Under the pieces are notes generated by a model that ran no database searches, was not told the DNA's origin, and was given only the letters and a program-made list of their open reading frames with translations. DNA of 64,000 nucleotides from Bacteroidota bacterium (lineage in GTDB: Bacteria > Bacteroidota > Bacteroidia > AKYH767-A > OLB10), in NCBI GenBank assembly GCA_016721435.1, contig JADKIC010000002.1:186001-250000 (forward strand), read 5' to 3'. Below, in pieces: positions 1 to 10,200 of the stretch. Both the position numbers and the translations under genes were made by a program. Numbering within the stretch: position 1 is the first letter of the stretch; each line of letters opens with the position of its first letter.

Positions 1-555
1 TACGGTGGGCCGTGTTGAGGCGAGTCCGGAATCTTTTCCTATCCAAAAAGGAGAGCTGGCAGAAAGTGCAAGAAGTATGGGAAGTTGACGAACGAAAAAA
101 TTACTGAAATCAATACATTCATCCCCATTTCTCATCCCAACATGAACATGTAATCCATATACAGAAGTTCTTCTGCTCAGCCACTGATTTCGATCAATAA
201 GCTCCTGATAACGCTTCGATTCTGTGATCATCCTGTCATTATAATTTGCCGTTGGATGACTGCCGGTAGAACATAAGCTAAGCGCGTGATCAAAAGCATA
301 TTGGTCCACTTGCTTCAAACTATTGTCAAGATCAATATATGCTTCATGTGCATTTGTACATATCCCGGTAATTATCTCCAACATACTTTGAAAAAGTTCC
401 TTTGTAAGTTTTGGATTATCAATGTTTGTAATGAAATCATGTGCCTTTGGGGTGAGTTGATTGGTGCTTTTTTCCATCACCTGTAATTCAATTTCAACTC
501 CCAATGTTAGAAAGTTATTACTTTCGGTGAAATTCAATCTGAGGTTTTCTTCCAT
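1..555 (-). CDS. YbdK-type carboxylate-amine ligase (GCS2 family), C-terminus outside window
   Basis: The reverse strand reads open without a stop from an ATG at 555 to the window edge, giving 185 residues; the C-terminal part is missing because the window ends. The protein starts with a TLGVEIELQ segment (about residues 17-25), which is the ATP/Mg-binding start of the GCS2 glutamate-cysteine ligase family, followed by TGSHPTANY (about 97-105), GLHVHVG (134-140) and LALSASSPFWIG with DSGLAS (about 162-180). These are the characteristic blocks of YbdK-like ligases, which join glutamate to an amine or cysteine using ATP. The exact substrate cannot be told. It stands alone at the edge; its right neighbour is on the same strand after a 490-bp gap. 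No frameshift is visible. Confidence 0.85.
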   Translation of the reverse strand, partial: MEENLRLNFTESNNFLTLGVEIELQVMEKSTNQLTPKAHDFITNIDNPKLTKELFQSMLEIITGICTNAHEAYIDLDNSLKQVDQYAFDHALSLCSTGSHPTANYNDRMITESKRYQELIDRNQWLSRRTSVYGLHVHVGMRNGDECIDFSNFFVRQLPILLALSASSPFWIGKDSGLASTRPTV

Positions 556-1041
556 AACAGGTCCGTTTTATGATTTTTTGAAGTGTATTTCGCTATTTTG
601 GTTTCACGAATAACAAAGTAGTTAACTGAACCAATGCCAATAGCGAAGCTGTATTTAAAGCGGCATCAATCAATAGATAAAAATACTAAATAACTTCTAT
701 CAATTAATTTAGTATAGTGGTAGTGTCAATTGCGAAGATAATAAAAAAAACTTTTGTTTACAATTTATCGGAAATTATTCTTAATAAAATACTGAGAGTA
801 AATTAATTGATTCAGGCCTTTATGATTTTCATAGGGAAAAATCTATAATGTTGATTTAGAGAAATTGTGTTTTAGTCGAGAGTACTAATGTATAATAAAA
901 CTGCCTATGAAAGCGTGTTCATGCGTTTTGAATAGATGAAAAGCAACTATTGGAAGTGCTATTACATGGCCGAGAGTATTGATTAATCTTATTTATTTAC
1001 GATCAAACCTGTGCAATTCTTCTTCCGGTTTTCACCATCAT
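556..1041. other. Intergenic gap without a recognised gene
   Basis: About 490 AT-rich bases separate the YbdK-type ligase start from the end of the aldehyde dehydrogenase. I see no coding frame with family resemblance, no RNA gene and no clear terminator or palindrome. It should contain the promoter of the YbdK-type gene, but no convincing TAnnTTTG/TTG pair was found close to the start. Confidence 0.6.
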
Positions 1042-2485
1042 TTACAATTTGATACAAATATTTTTTTCTTCGGTAAAGAAGTTTAATGCTTCAAACCCGC
1101 CTTCTCTTCCTACCCCGGAAGCTTTCATGCCGCCAAAGGGTGTTCTTAAATCACGTAAGAGCCAACAGTTCACCCATACAATACCGTTATGCAATTTTCC
1201 TGCTACCCGATGTGCTCTGGTAAGATGTTGTGTCCAGAGCGTTGCAGCAAGACCATAAGTAGTACTGTTGGCATAGGATAAAACCTCTTCTTCCGTATCG
1301 AAAGGTTGTAAGGTCACCACCGGTCCAAATATCTCTTCCTGATTGGTCCGGCAATCGTGCGGGAGTCCTTCGATGATTGTGGGTTCAATATAATAGCCCT
1401 CACTGTGAATGCCACCCAAATGAATACGTTTTCCACCTGTTAAAATAGTTTCCCCCTTCATGTTTTGACAAGTCAATGTAATGCAGGATTTTTTCCATAT
1501 GTGGTTTTGAGACGATCGCGCCCAGCCAGTTAGTATCATCCAGCGGATCGCCGGTTTTCAACTTTTTCACTTCTTGCACAAAGGCGGATTTGAATTTATC
1601 GTAAATACTCCTTTCGATAAATATCCTCGAACCGCAAAGACAGATTTCGCCCTGATTGGAAAAGGAGGAACGAACAGTTGTTTTAACTGCCTTGTCAAAA
1701 TCGCAATCTGCGAAAATAATATTTGGGTTTTTTCCTCCTAATTCCAAAGATAATTTCTTGAACATAGGAGCCGCAATACGGGAAATTTCTTCTCCGGTTT
1801 TGGTGCCTCCGGTGAAGGATACTGCCTGTATTTTTGGATGTGCAACAATAGCTTTTCCAACTTTGGTTCCATGTCCGTGAATGATATTCAACACACCGGG
1901 AGGTATGCCGGCTTCAATGGCTAATTCGGAAAGCATAAAGGCTGTCATGGGGGTGATTTCTGAAGGCTTGGCAACGACACAGTTTCCGGATGCCAGCGCA
2001 GGAGCGATCTTCCAGGAGAAAAGATAGAGGGGCAGATTCCATGGCGAAATACATCCTGCAATGCCAATGGGTGTACGTACGGTATAGTTGATGGCTATAT
2101 CTCCCATGGCATGCGCTTCCGTGGACATATGCAATGCCGCGGTCGCATAGAAATGAAAATTAGATACGGCGCGGGGAATATCAACGGTGCGAGCTAACCA
2201 TACCGGCTTACCGTTATCTATCGATTCTGCAACAGCAAAACGTTCCAGATGTTTTTCAATCAACTCACTTAACCGGATCAATAGTGCAGATCTCTCTTCT
2301 GTACGCATAGCACTCCATACGGGAAAGGCCGCTTCAGCAGCGATTACGGCTAACGCTACATCCTGTTCGTCACTATCAGGGATGAGACTATATACCTGTC
2401 CGGTCGCAGGATTATAGTTATCGATGTATTTTCCGGAAAGCGGCGCCGTTAATTTACCGTTGATGTAATTTTGAATTTTTTGCAT
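1042..2485 (-). CDS. Aldehyde dehydrogenase, 2-aminomuconate-semialdehyde type (frameshifted)
   Basis: NAD-dependent aldehyde dehydrogenase of about 480 residues. Visible family marks: SPWNLPLYL (Asn150 of the oxyanion hole), FTGGTKTGEEI (about 224-234, cofactor loop), ELGGK with the general-base Glu248, and NQGEICLCGSR with catalytic Cys282. The EICLC active site and the PIGIAGCISPWNLPLYLF block resemble ALDH8A1 / bacterial 2-aminomuconate-6-semialdehyde dehydrogenases rather than betaine-aldehyde enzymes. That would fit the 3-hydroxyanthranilate dioxygenase gene at 6762, in the same kynurenine catabolic route; this link is inference. The frame breaks at a C run (1452-1456, plus strand): restoring one base joins the two parts, giving GKRIHLGG, then EEIFGP and PFGGMKASG to the stop at 1042. 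This looks like a homopolymer read error. Start is the ATG at 2485. Confidence 0.85.
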
Positions 2486-2715
2486 GGATGGATTATATTC
2501 TTCTGTAAAACTACTAATGCTTCAGCAAGTTTGATTTCAATAGTGGAAATTTTTCTTGTATGTATTGTAAACTACTTTTCACCACCGTTTAAAAATTTGC
2601 TATTCAGGCCTTTGTGTAAACATTTGTGCGATTCGGAAATATACCTTACATTAGCTATCCCTGAAATCCTCCTCCTATTATCAATGGCCTTATTTTTTTT
2701 CAAGGTTCCCGGACT

Positions 2716-5306
2716 ATGAACCTCCTTCATTGCACTTCCTGTAAATTTCTGCTATGGATGAGTTTGCTATTCATAGCAAACTCATTGTGTGCTCAAACGC
2801 AGGATCAGGTAAAGATAATGGCCTATAATCTTCTTAATTATCCTGCTATTTCAAATCCAAATGCTGATACTGCTTTACGTAATCCCTACTTCCGGACTGT
2901 GATCGAAGCCGCTAATCCTGATATTCTTGTTATTGAAGAATTAAATAGTTTAAGTGGAGATCTGGGATTTTTGAACAATGTAATGAATGCAAGTGCTACA
3001 CTGTATGCCAAGGGAACATACATTAATAGCGATGATACTGATCGTGGAATATTTTTTAAATTTTCTAAATTTCAGTTTATCAGTAACACGCCTATACAAA
3101 CTCCCTGCGCGATATTAATGCTTTTAAATTAGTTCATAATGCAAGTGGCGATACTTTAACAATTTTTGTAGTCCATCTCAAGGCGAGTACAGGTGTAACC
3201 AATGAGCAACAACGCGCAGCAGAAGTGGATAGTTTGAGAAAGGTGACCAATGCTTTTGCTCCGGGATCCAACTTTTTAGTTTGTGGTGATTTTAATATTT
3301 ACAGTAGTAATGAAACTGCCTATCAAAAATTATTAGAGCTTCAACCGGGCGCGGAGGGTCAGTTTTATGATGTATTGAATCTCCCCGGTTTATGGAATAA
3401 TCCTGCTTACGCTCCCTACCATAGTCAATCTACCCGTTTAAGAAGTTTTGGTGGTGGTTCAACCGGGGGTCTTGATGATCGATTTGACATGATACTATTT
3501 TCGAATGGTATTCTGCAAACAGGAGGCGTTACGTATGTTCCCGGTTCGTTACAGGTATTCGGTAATGATGGACAGCATTATAATGATTCAATTAATCATC
3601 AGCCCAATTCCGCGGTGAGTGTGAATGTTGCGAATGCGTTGCACCATGCATCCGATCATCTTCCGGTGATGGCGTCGTTGAATTTCACCGTTCCTTCTTC
3701 TTCACCTTTTAATGATGTTGGTGTTTTAGCCTTCGTTCCACCCTTGTCTATATGTCCTGATGAAAATGTAATGTTGAAGGTGAGCGTGAAAAATTATGGA
3801 AGTACAAGTATCAATTTTGCAAATGATCCTGTTGTCGTGAATGTAGTTGCCGCATCACCTTCATTAGCTGTTACCAATTTTTCCAGATTACTAAATGCAG
3901 GGGTGCTTGCCGCCGGAGCGGATACAATAATTCAATTTCAACCGGGATATGCAATGTTAGAAGGTGGAATGTATACTTTTTCTTCACATACATTTCTGAC
4001 CACAGGTGATATTAATAACGGGAATGATACTTTGCCTTTTTCTACATTTATAATTCAGACAGGTACTTCAGCAACAGTATCTCCTGTTGGACCGCTTCAG
4101 TTATGTACAGGCGATACAATTCTGCTTAGCTGCAGTTCTGCCAACTCCTATTTATGGTCCACAGGAGCCACAAGTCCCGCTATCCACGTCTCAACTCCCG
4201 GACTATATACAGTTACGGTGACCAATAATTTCGGTTGTGTTTCAACATTGGCTCCAATAGTAGTATCCGCCTTAAGTGGACAATTATCTGATACAATATT
4301 TTATGAAAATATAGGATCGGTTGCTGCTACTACTGCTATCGCTGTCCATGAGTTTAACAATGGATTTTTAAGCGATGATTTAGCGATGAGTGGTAATGGT
4401 GATGTAAGGAACACGCAGCAGTCCTCTAATTATGGGCAGTCGAGTGCTGCTGCTAATGTTTTTTTAACCAATGTTGCAGGAAGAAATTTCATCATTTCAG
4501 GCATTAATACACTTGGAAAAGCGAACATGGAATTAAGTTTTGGCATTTATAAAAATTCGACAACTGCAACCGGTGTTGATTTAAAAGTGCAGTGGAGTGA
4601 AGATGGTGTTACTTTTAATGATTTGAGTTTTGCTTCATTAAGCAATGGGGCAGGTTGGTATTTCCGTACAGCTTCCGGAATAATTCCTGCAACTTCTAAT
4701 TTGCATTTGCGATTCATGAATATCGGTACTGCAACACAATATCGAATTGATGATATTCTTTTAAAAGGGACGAATAACCCGGTTATTTCCGGTAACGGTA
4801 ATCAAATTTTATGTCCTGGTGATACTATCCCATTATTAGCTTCTCCCGGCACTACTTATTTATGGAACACGGGTGCAACTACTCAAAGTATATTAGCGAC
4901 TTCAGCCGGTTCCTACGCTGTTATTATTGACTGTATTTCAACTGCACCGTATTTGCTCCAGGCTTGTCCTTTGCCTGTTCTGAATCTTCAGGTGTTATTG
5001 GAAGGTCAATATCTTGGTACCGGACAAATGCGGGCAACTTTGTATGAGTCCGGTGTCAACAGTCAGCCTTTTGCTGCTGATTCGGTACATATTGAATTAA
5101 GATATCCTCAAGCGCCATTTGACATAGCATATGGTGCAAATGCACTCATTACAACATCAGGTTCGGTTTCATTGACCTTGCCCTCCCTTCTTTTAAATCA
5201 AAGTTTTTTTGTGGTACTTAAACATCGAAATTCATTAGAGACATGGAGTAAAATGCCGATTTGGATAGGAGGAGCAGTAAATAATTTCAACTTCCCTTCA
5301 CCCTGA
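2716..5306 (+). CDS. Exported endonuclease/exonuclease/phosphatase-fold protein with Ig-like modules (frameshifted)
   Basis: The N-terminus has a signal peptide (about residues 1-27, ending SLCAQ). It is followed by an endonuclease/exonuclease/phosphatase fold: VKIMAYNLLNYP, ILVIEELN (catalytic Glu), LVCGDFNIYSS (Asp/Asn pair) and ASDHLPVMASL (C-terminal Asp-His). These are the metal-site motifs of this superfamily, so a phosphodiesterase or nuclease acting outside the inner membrane is likely. After it come beta-sandwich modules: a CARDB-like part near SPFNDVGVLAF, PKD/Ig-like units beginning LCTGDTILL and LCPGDTIPLL, and a C-terminal domain with VVLKHRNSLETWS that is common in exported Bacteroidetes proteins. 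The frame breaks near 3100; with one base added it continues LRDINAFKLVHNASG and VVHLKAS. No T9SS sorting domain is visible at the end, so its anchoring is unknown. Confidence 0.8.
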
Positions 5307-5338
5307 GAAATTAGTTTTAGAACGTGTGAAGCGTATTC

Positions 5339-5740
5339 CTATTTGCAAGCACATTCGAATTCATTTTCCAGGTCTATTACCGTAATAATACTGGCTTGTG
5401 AATCACAGTTGCCGACAACAATTCGAACACGTTGTTTATCGTCTGTAATTCCTTCTACAGCATAAGTAGGACAGGGCTTATCTTTCAGATCACTCTTGCG
5501 GTAATTTATTATTCCGTCGTTTAAAATTTCTTTCACTTCTGATTCATCTATTTGCCTGCAGTCCATCCTGCATTTCGCATGCTTGGTATAATATATAGGT
5601 TTAGAACGAAATGCAGCTTCACGAAGATCGGTGCGTGTCGATGTACTTTGTTCAGTATTTTGACGGAAAAAGAGAATATATGTCGCGATCAAAGCGATCA
5701 GAATAAGCAAAGAATAAATATCTTTTCTTTTTTTGTTCAT
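5339..5740 (-). CDS. DUF4258-type small protein with N-terminal membrane anchor
   Basis: 133 residues. Residues 7-25 form one hydrophobic segment (SLLILIALIATYILFF), so the protein is probably anchored in the inner membrane with the rest outside the cytoplasm. The second half has YTKHAKCRMDCRQI, DGIINYRKSD and RVRIVVGNC, the pattern of the DUF4258 family, whose role is unknown. It has six cysteines between residues 57 and 132 (KCRMDCR, PCP, GNC, ECACK), suggesting disulfides. It is convergent with the nuclease-like gene ending at 5306 and followed on the same strand by nothing close. Confidence 0.7.
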   Translation of the reverse strand: MNKKRKDIYSLLILIALIATYILFFRQNTEQSTSTRTDLREAAFRSKPIYYTKHAKCRMDCRQIDESEVKEILNDGIINYRKSDLKDKPCPTYAVEGITDDKQRVRIVVGNCDSQASIITVIDLENEFECACK

Positions 5741-5846
5741 TATGAAATTTCCAGCATGAGTTGCGATGAATCAGATAATACAATTTATAAAATTCGCAGC
5801 CATGTCAATCTTTCATTAAAACAAAGATGGTGAAAGGCGCTGAACG

Positions 5847-6633
5847 TTAGAGGCAGGCGGTTCTTCCACCGTCAACAGGTATATTGATGCCGGTAATATA
5901 AGAGGCAGCAGGACTAGCGAGGAAGGCGATGGCATTTGCAATTTCTGACGGATCAGCAAATCTTCCCATCGGAATTTCACTTTCCATTTCATTGACAATT
6001 TCATTTTCCGACTCGCCGGAATTTTTGATTTATTTTCGATGATACTCTGCAATCGTTGGGTATTGGTAGCTCCCGGTAGAACATTGTTCACCGTAATACC
6101 AAAGCCGGCCACTTCACCTGCTAATGTTTTCGACCAATTGGCCACTGCGGCACGTATAGTGTTGGAAACGCCCAGACCTTTTAAAGGTTGTTTGACGGAT
6201 GTGCTAATTACATTGATTATCCGACCATATTTTTCTTTCTTCATTCCATCCAAAAGGGCTTGAACAAGTATATGGTTGCATACAAGATGATTTGAAAATG
6301 CAGCTAAAAATTCTTCTGTTTTAGCATTGGAGATGAGGCCGCCGGGAGGTCCCCGGTATTATTTACTAAAATGTGAATAGGTTCATTGCTTTTTACCAAT
6401 GAATCAATTTTAGATTTAAGTTGATTAGGTTCACTATAATCCGCCGCTAAAAATTTATGACTTTGTCCCATGGAAGTGTCCAGGGAGGATAAAGTTTCAC
6501 GTAATTTTTCTTCATTTCGTGAGAGTAAAATAACATGCGCGCCTAGCCTTGCAATTTCCTGAGCCGCCGCCCGTCCAATGCCTTGTGTGCTTCCACAAAC
6601 CAATGCAGTTTTATGTTGTAAGTTGAGATCCAT
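5847..6633 (-). CDS. Short-chain dehydrogenase/reductase (two frameshifts)
   Basis: An SDR-family NAD(P)-dependent oxidoreductase of about 262 residues once two one-base deletions are repaired, at a C run (6351-6354) and a T run (6022-6026). The N-terminus shows the Rossmann motif CGSTQGIG (residues 13-20) and the ILVNNTGGPPGG segment. The middle has INVISTSVKQP with the catalytic Ser and a GVSNTIRAAV block; the usual YxxxK is replaced by SNTIR, as in some SDR subgroups, so catalytic competence is uncertain. Downstream are ITVNNVLPGAT, GRFADPSEIANAIAFLASP and the end INIPVDGGRTACL, which is typical of 3-oxoacyl-reductase-like SDRs. The gene is divergent from the 3-hydroxyanthranilate dioxygenase gene (129 bp apart). 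A role in aromatic degradation is possible from context only. Confidence 0.8.
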
Positions 6634-6761
6634 TGTGTGCGAAGATAACAGGATATTCCCGGAATAAATAGTGGCTGGGGAGTCGTTTATACACCTCCCT
6701 GATAATTCAGTATTTCAGGCCGATTTTTAGTATCTTAGTCCTCTTCAAAAATCAACGCATT

Positions 6762-7289
6762 ATGTCTGTAGCAACCCCCTTCAATCTAAAAAAGTGGATC
6801 GATGAAAACCGTCACTTATTAAAACCTCCGGTAGGGAATCAGCAGGTTTTTAAGGCCAATGATGATTTTATTGTAATGATAGTAGGTGGTCCGAATTCAC
6901 GTAAGGATTACCACTGGGAAGAGGCAGAAGAACTTTTTTACCAATTGGAGGGAGATATTACGGTTAAAATTATCGACGAAGGAAAGCAACGTGACATCCA
7001 CATCAAGGAAGGTGAAATGTGGTTGCTACCAAAATGTGTTCCTCATTCACCGCAGAGAGGTCCAAACACGATTGGACTGGTGATAGAACGATACCGTGAT
7101 CCACAGGAAAAAGATGCCTGTATGTGGTTTTGCGAAAAATGTCACAATAAATTATATGAAGAATTTTTCAGTTTAGAAGATATTGTCAACCAATTGCCGC
7201 AGGTGATGAATAAATTTTATGCATCATTGGATCTCCGAACCTGCAAGAGTTGTGGATCTGTGATGGAACCACCGGCCGCGGTGTCGTGA
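6762..7289 (+). CDS. 3-hydroxyanthranilate 3,4-dioxygenase
   Basis: 175 residues, the usual size of the bacterial enzyme. It opens the ring of 3-hydroxyanthranilate to 2-amino-3-carboxymuconate semialdehyde in kynurenine/tryptophan degradation. The cupin iron ligands are in place: His51 and Glu57 in HWEEAEELFY and His95 in VPHSPQR, as are the substrate arginines Arg47 and Arg99. The C-terminus carries the second, rubredoxin-like site of the bacterial form: FCEKC (Cys124/127) and TCKSC (Cys161/164). No frameshift is seen. The gene points away from the SDR gene, and the palindromic repeats at 7301 begin directly after its stop. The aldehyde dehydrogenase at 1042-2485 would act later in the same route; the decarboxylase and deaminase of the route are not in the window. 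Confidence 0.93.
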   Translation: MSVATPFNLKKWIDENRHLLKPPVGNQQVFKANDDFIVMIVGGPNSRKDYHWEEAEELFYQLEGDITVKIIDEGKQRDIHIKEGEMWLLPKCVPHSPQRGPNTIGLVIERYRDPQEKDACMWFCEKCHNKLYEEFFSLEDIVNQLPQVMNKFYASLDLRTCKSCGSVMEPPAAVS

Positions 7290-7300
7290 TCGTCGTTGTA

Positions 7301-7385
7301 GTGACAGGTCGCGACCTGTCACACCTGTCACACCTGTTACCCCACCAATGTCCATATGTAGTGACAGGTCGCGACCTGTCACTAC
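7301..7385. repeat. Two copies of the 18-bp palindrome GACAGGTCGCGACCTGTC
   Basis: Two perfect palindromes built on the core GACAGGTCGCGACCTGTC lie 60 bp apart: 7301-7322 (22 bp, arms start GTGAC) and 7358-7385 (28 bp, arms start GTAGTGAC). Between them is a small run of CACCTGTCA-like half copies. The element fills the gap between two convergent genes (dioxygenase stop at 7289, flippase-like stop at 7404), so a role as a bidirectional terminator or REP-like protein-binding site is possible. The same core forms the tandem array at 15891-16313. Confidence 0.9.
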
Positions 7386-7403
7386 GACTACGACAAACGG
7401 ACA

Positions 7404-8468
7404 TTACAATTTCAATTTTTCCATTTTTATATGTCTCCTGATCCATCTCGGTAAAATAATGGCGCCGATGAACAGATAGGGATAATAGCTGAGCATTCTC
7501 CAGAGGATACTCAACGTCGGAGCAAGTCCTTTGGAAATAAATTCCCCCAGAAAATCGGTAAACATGTATTCAGCGAGACCACTGCCACCCGGTGTTGGAC
7601 TCAATAAAATGATGATACCCATGATGACCTGTTTGCCGTACACCACAAAATCATGAACAGGCATATTGCCATGGAAGGCATGAATGATGCAGTTGACAAT
7701 AGAATACCTGGCCGTCCAGGATACAAAGGTGGATCCCAGTGACCACATCCAATAATTGAGATTTTTATCTTTTAGTCCATTGGAAGCGATTACCAGTTGA
7801 TCTCCGGTTTCTATTGCTCCTTCTTTCCATCGTCGTAACAAGGGCGCAGAAAACATGCTGATGAGTAATCGTTTTACAAAATGTGGATTTACAAACAAGG
7901 CGTATGCTACAAAGAGTTTATAAGCGAGGATTAAAAAATATACCGTCCAGAAAGTATAAAAAATACTGTTCCCAAAACTTGTATTCATGTGAATGCCGGA
8001 GAATAAGGCTTGCTTACTGGCAATAAAGTAAACCAATGGAGCCATAACGGCGAGGAATATACCATCAAGGAAGGAGGAGTAAAGTATGGCAGTTATGCTT
8101 CTCCCCATATGAATGCCTTCGCGGTTCAAAATGAAGATAGCAAAGATGAATCCTCCACCCAACATGCCCGGTGCTAATGCAGAACTGAATTCCCACAACA
8201 TGATAACGATAAATGCCCTGCTCCAATTGAGTTTATTATCGGTCAATACCCGTATCCGAACCATATACGCCCAGTCCCGAATTACAACAGAGACGATAGC
8301 CAGGAAGAACCAAAAAGTGGAATTCCTTGTCCAATTTACGGCTCGAAAGGCTGCGATATCAAAATCTTTCAGGAAGAGCCAAACCGTTACGCCTAAACCT
8401 ATCAATACCGGCCATATAATTCGCTTCGGTGAAAAGTGCTTAAGTAGTTCCCTTGGATCAGTTTGCAT
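7404..8468 (-). CDS. Flippase-like / lysylphosphatidylglycerol-synthase-type membrane protein
   Basis: 354 residues with about eight hydrophobic segments and no soluble catalytic domain. The pattern AFRAVNWTRNSTFWFFLAI, IRVLTDNKLNWSRAF, EFSSALAPGMLGGGF and LLSPTPGGSGLAEYM belongs to the YbhN / MprF-transmembrane ('flippase-like', UPF0104) family. These integral membrane proteins are thought to move or use lipid-linked substrates; the substrate here is unknown. The ATG at 8468 lies inside the end of scpA (11-bp overlap), so the two genes are very probably translated from one mRNA. The C-terminus is basic. Confidence 0.8.
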   Translation of the reverse strand: MQTDPRELLKHFSPKRIIWPVLIGLGVTVWLFLKDFDIAAFRAVNWTRNSTFWFFLAIVSVVIRDWAYMVRIRVLTDNKLNWSRAFIVIMLWEFSSALAPGMLGGGFIFAIFILNREGIHMGRSITAILYSSFLDGIFLAVMAPLVYFIASKQALFSGIHMNTSFGNSIFYTFWTVYFLILAYKLFVAYALFVNPHFVKRLLISMFSAPLLRRWKEGAIETGDQLVIASNGLKDKNLNYWMWSLGSTFVSWTARYSIVNCIIHAFHGNMPVHDFVVYGKQVIMGIIILLSPTPGGSGLAEYMFTDFLGEFISKGLAPTLSILWRMLSYYPYLFIGAIILPRWIRRHIKMEKLKL

Positions 8469-9246
8469 CCTCTTCCGGTGGGGCTTGAGTTTCAGGTGCT
8501 GCTTCCGGAGTACAGATCACGAAATTATTGAATCCATCTCCCATAAATATAAGTAACACACGATTTTGTAACAATTCCAGCAAGGCAAGAAAAGTAAAAA
8601 CAGCATGAAGCTTCGTGCCACATTCTTCAAAGATATCGGTGAAATTAGACTGCGGTTTTTTTACCAGCATACCGCGTATATATTCTTTTTGTGAATCTAT
8701 TGAAAACGGCAACTGAACAATAGTATGCATTACTTTATTCTGATTCACTTCAAAGCGCGACATCACCTTTTCAAAAGTGGCTATGAGGCGATAAAGTGTC
8801 AGTTGGTTCAATTCCCCTGCATATCCGGCATCACTCGTATTTATCATTTTAGAGAGTTCCTGTTGCAAATTTCCTCTCTGGAAACGCATCAGTCGTTCAT
8901 CTTCCATAGCCCGGAGATCTTCCGCAGCAGCTTTGAATTGTTTGTAATCGAGTAATTGGCGGACCAGATCCTGACGGGGATCTATCTCATTTCCTTCTTC
9001 GTCCTTCTCATAACGTGGTAGCAATAATCTCGCTTTGATGCGCATGAGTGTTGCAGCTACCAAAATAAATTCACTGGCCAGTTCAATATTCATGGACTGC
9101 ATCTGATGCATGTAATCGAAAAACTCATTGGTGATAATTGCAATCGGAATATCATGGATATCCAACTCATCCCTTTCAATAAAGAAGAGCAGCAGGTCAA
9201 AAGGACCTTCAAATTGGGGCAAACGTATCTCGAAACTTTCGCTCAC
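8458..9246 (-). CDS. scpA: Segregation and condensation protein A
   Basis: 262 residues, the normal size for ScpA, the kleisin subunit that bridges the SMC heads in the bacterial condensin complex. The N-terminus FEGPFDLLLFFIERDELDI with IPIAIITNEFFDYM is the ScpA signature (SMC-binding helices); LLPRYEKDEEG and RQLLDYKQFKAAA follow. The C-terminal winged-helix part includes FTDIFEECGTKLHAVFTFLALLELL. The end is Pro/Glu rich. The start is a GTG at 9246; no ATG is available in frame upstream. The downstream flippase-like gene overlaps its last 11 bases. Confidence 0.92.
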   Translation of the reverse strand: MSESFEIRLPQFEGPFDLLLFFIERDELDIHDIPIAIITNEFFDYMHQMQSMNIELASEFILVAATLMRIKARLLLPRYEKDEEGNEIDPRQDLVRQLLDYKQFKAAAEDLRAMEDERLMRFQRGNLQQELSKMINTSDAGYAGELNQLTLYRLIATFEKVMSRFEVNQNKVMHTIVQLPFSIDSQKEYIRGMLVKKPQSNFTDIFEECGTKLHAVFTFLALLELLQNRVLLIFMGDGFNNFVICTPEAAPETQAPPEEDAN

Positions 9247-9387
9247 AGGGTAGGGATGTCTTACGGAATCAAATTTCCATCTTTTTCATCAGCAAAACAA
9301 AAGAAGATGATCAAATTCCTGAAGTTGTATTAAAATAGAGTAGAAGGTGGTTGAAAAAAAGAAAATATAGCCGGGCCGGACCGGAAT

Positions 9388-9424
9388 AAAAAAAGGCTGT
9401 CCCGTATAGAGACAGCCTTTTTTT
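9388..9424 (-). terminator. Rho-independent terminator, U-tract on both strands
   Basis: A perfect stem AAGGCTGTC / GACAGCCTT with a 9-base loop is flanked by seven A on the left and seven T on the right, so it can terminate in both directions. It lies 15 bp after the outer-membrane barrel gene (stop at 9439) on the reverse strand and would also block read-through towards it. Confidence 0.9.
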
Positions 9425-9438
9425 AATTAATTAAATTC

Positions 9439-10176
9439 TTAGAAGTAGAAGTTCAGGATAATAGAACCGCCTGCATTGTCAGTGTCGATGCTGAAGTTGC
9501 TTGATTTACCTGTTTTAGCAGAATCACTTCCACCTGTTCCGTCAGCGATTGTTTGTTCGCCTTCGCCTTGTGAACCAAGACCAATTCCCCAGCCAAATTC
9601 ACCGGCAACTGACATCTTTGGAGCGAAGAAATATTCAGCACCGATGAAACCACGGATACCGAATTCGAAAGTACCGCCTTTTTTGTCTTCGAGTGTAGAT
9701 CCTTGAGGAGCATCACCTTCGTAAGTCATAGTAGTTTTATCACTTCCGATGCCGAATCCAACTTCACCTCCATAAAAACCACGTAAGCGGCCTTTACCAC
9801 GATACTTCTGGATACCACCCATCAGGTTGATGTCCATTGCAGAGGTTTTAGTTTCAGAAAGTTCACCTTCCTGTGGATCTGCTTCTGTAGTTTTTCCAGA
9901 GTTAAATCCGATACGAAGACCAATACGGTAAGCCGTATTTTCGTCCTTCATCATTTTACCATGGATTACATTCTGTGAACCGGGCCAGTCAAATGAAGGA
10001 GCACTGTTGCTGCCGTTCATCAGGTTTCCGAAATACTCTAAAGTAGAGTTTGCGCCAATACCGATGCTCCAGTCTCCAGCTTCCGGAAGGATTGGAGTTC
10101 CTTTTTTTGAAGTCATGTCTTGTGCTGAAGCTGCAGCACCGATAAACATTGCTAAGATGAGTAAGCTCTTTTTCAT
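9439..10176 (-). CDS. Outer-membrane beta-barrel protein
   Basis: 245 residues from the ATG at 10176; a longer frame exists upstream but lacks a signal peptide at its start. Residues 1-19 (MKKSLLILAMFIGAAASAQ) form a clean signal peptide. The rest is rich in Gly and alternating polar/hydrophobic residues, with strands such as GDWSIGIGA, AYRIGLRIGF, FEFGIRGFIGAEYFF and MSVAGEFGWGIGLG, and ends NAGGSIILNFYF with a terminal Phe, a hallmark of outer-membrane barrels inserted by BamA. It belongs to the small 'outer membrane beta-barrel' (OmpA-barrel/porin-like) proteins of Bacteroidetes; function unknown. It is a single-gene unit with a good promoter and a strong terminator, suggesting high expression. 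Confidence 0.85.
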   Translation of the reverse strand: MKKSLLILAMFIGAAASAQDMTSKKGTPILPEAGDWSIGIGANSTLEYFGNLMNGSNSAPSFDWPGSQNVIHGKMMKDENTAYRIGLRIGFNSGKTTEADPQEGELSETKTSAMDINLMGGIQKYRGKGRLRGFYGGEVGFGIGSDKTTMTYEGDAPQGSTLEDKKGGTFEFGIRGFIGAEYFFAPKMSVAGEFGWGIGLGSQGEGEQTIADGTGGSDSAKTGKSSNFSIDTDNAGGSIILNFYF

Positions 10177-10200
10177 TGCTTTTTTTATTAAGGTTGGGTG

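Noticed and set aside
556..1041. tRNA or small RNA gene in the larger gaps
   Set aside because: I looked for cloverleaf-like arms and the GTTCGA-type loop in the gaps and saw none; a covariance-model scan would be decisive.
2471..2719. Plus-strand 82-codon hydrophobic frame
   Set aside because: It overlaps the start of the aldehyde dehydrogenase on the other strand and the next gene, with no family resemblance.
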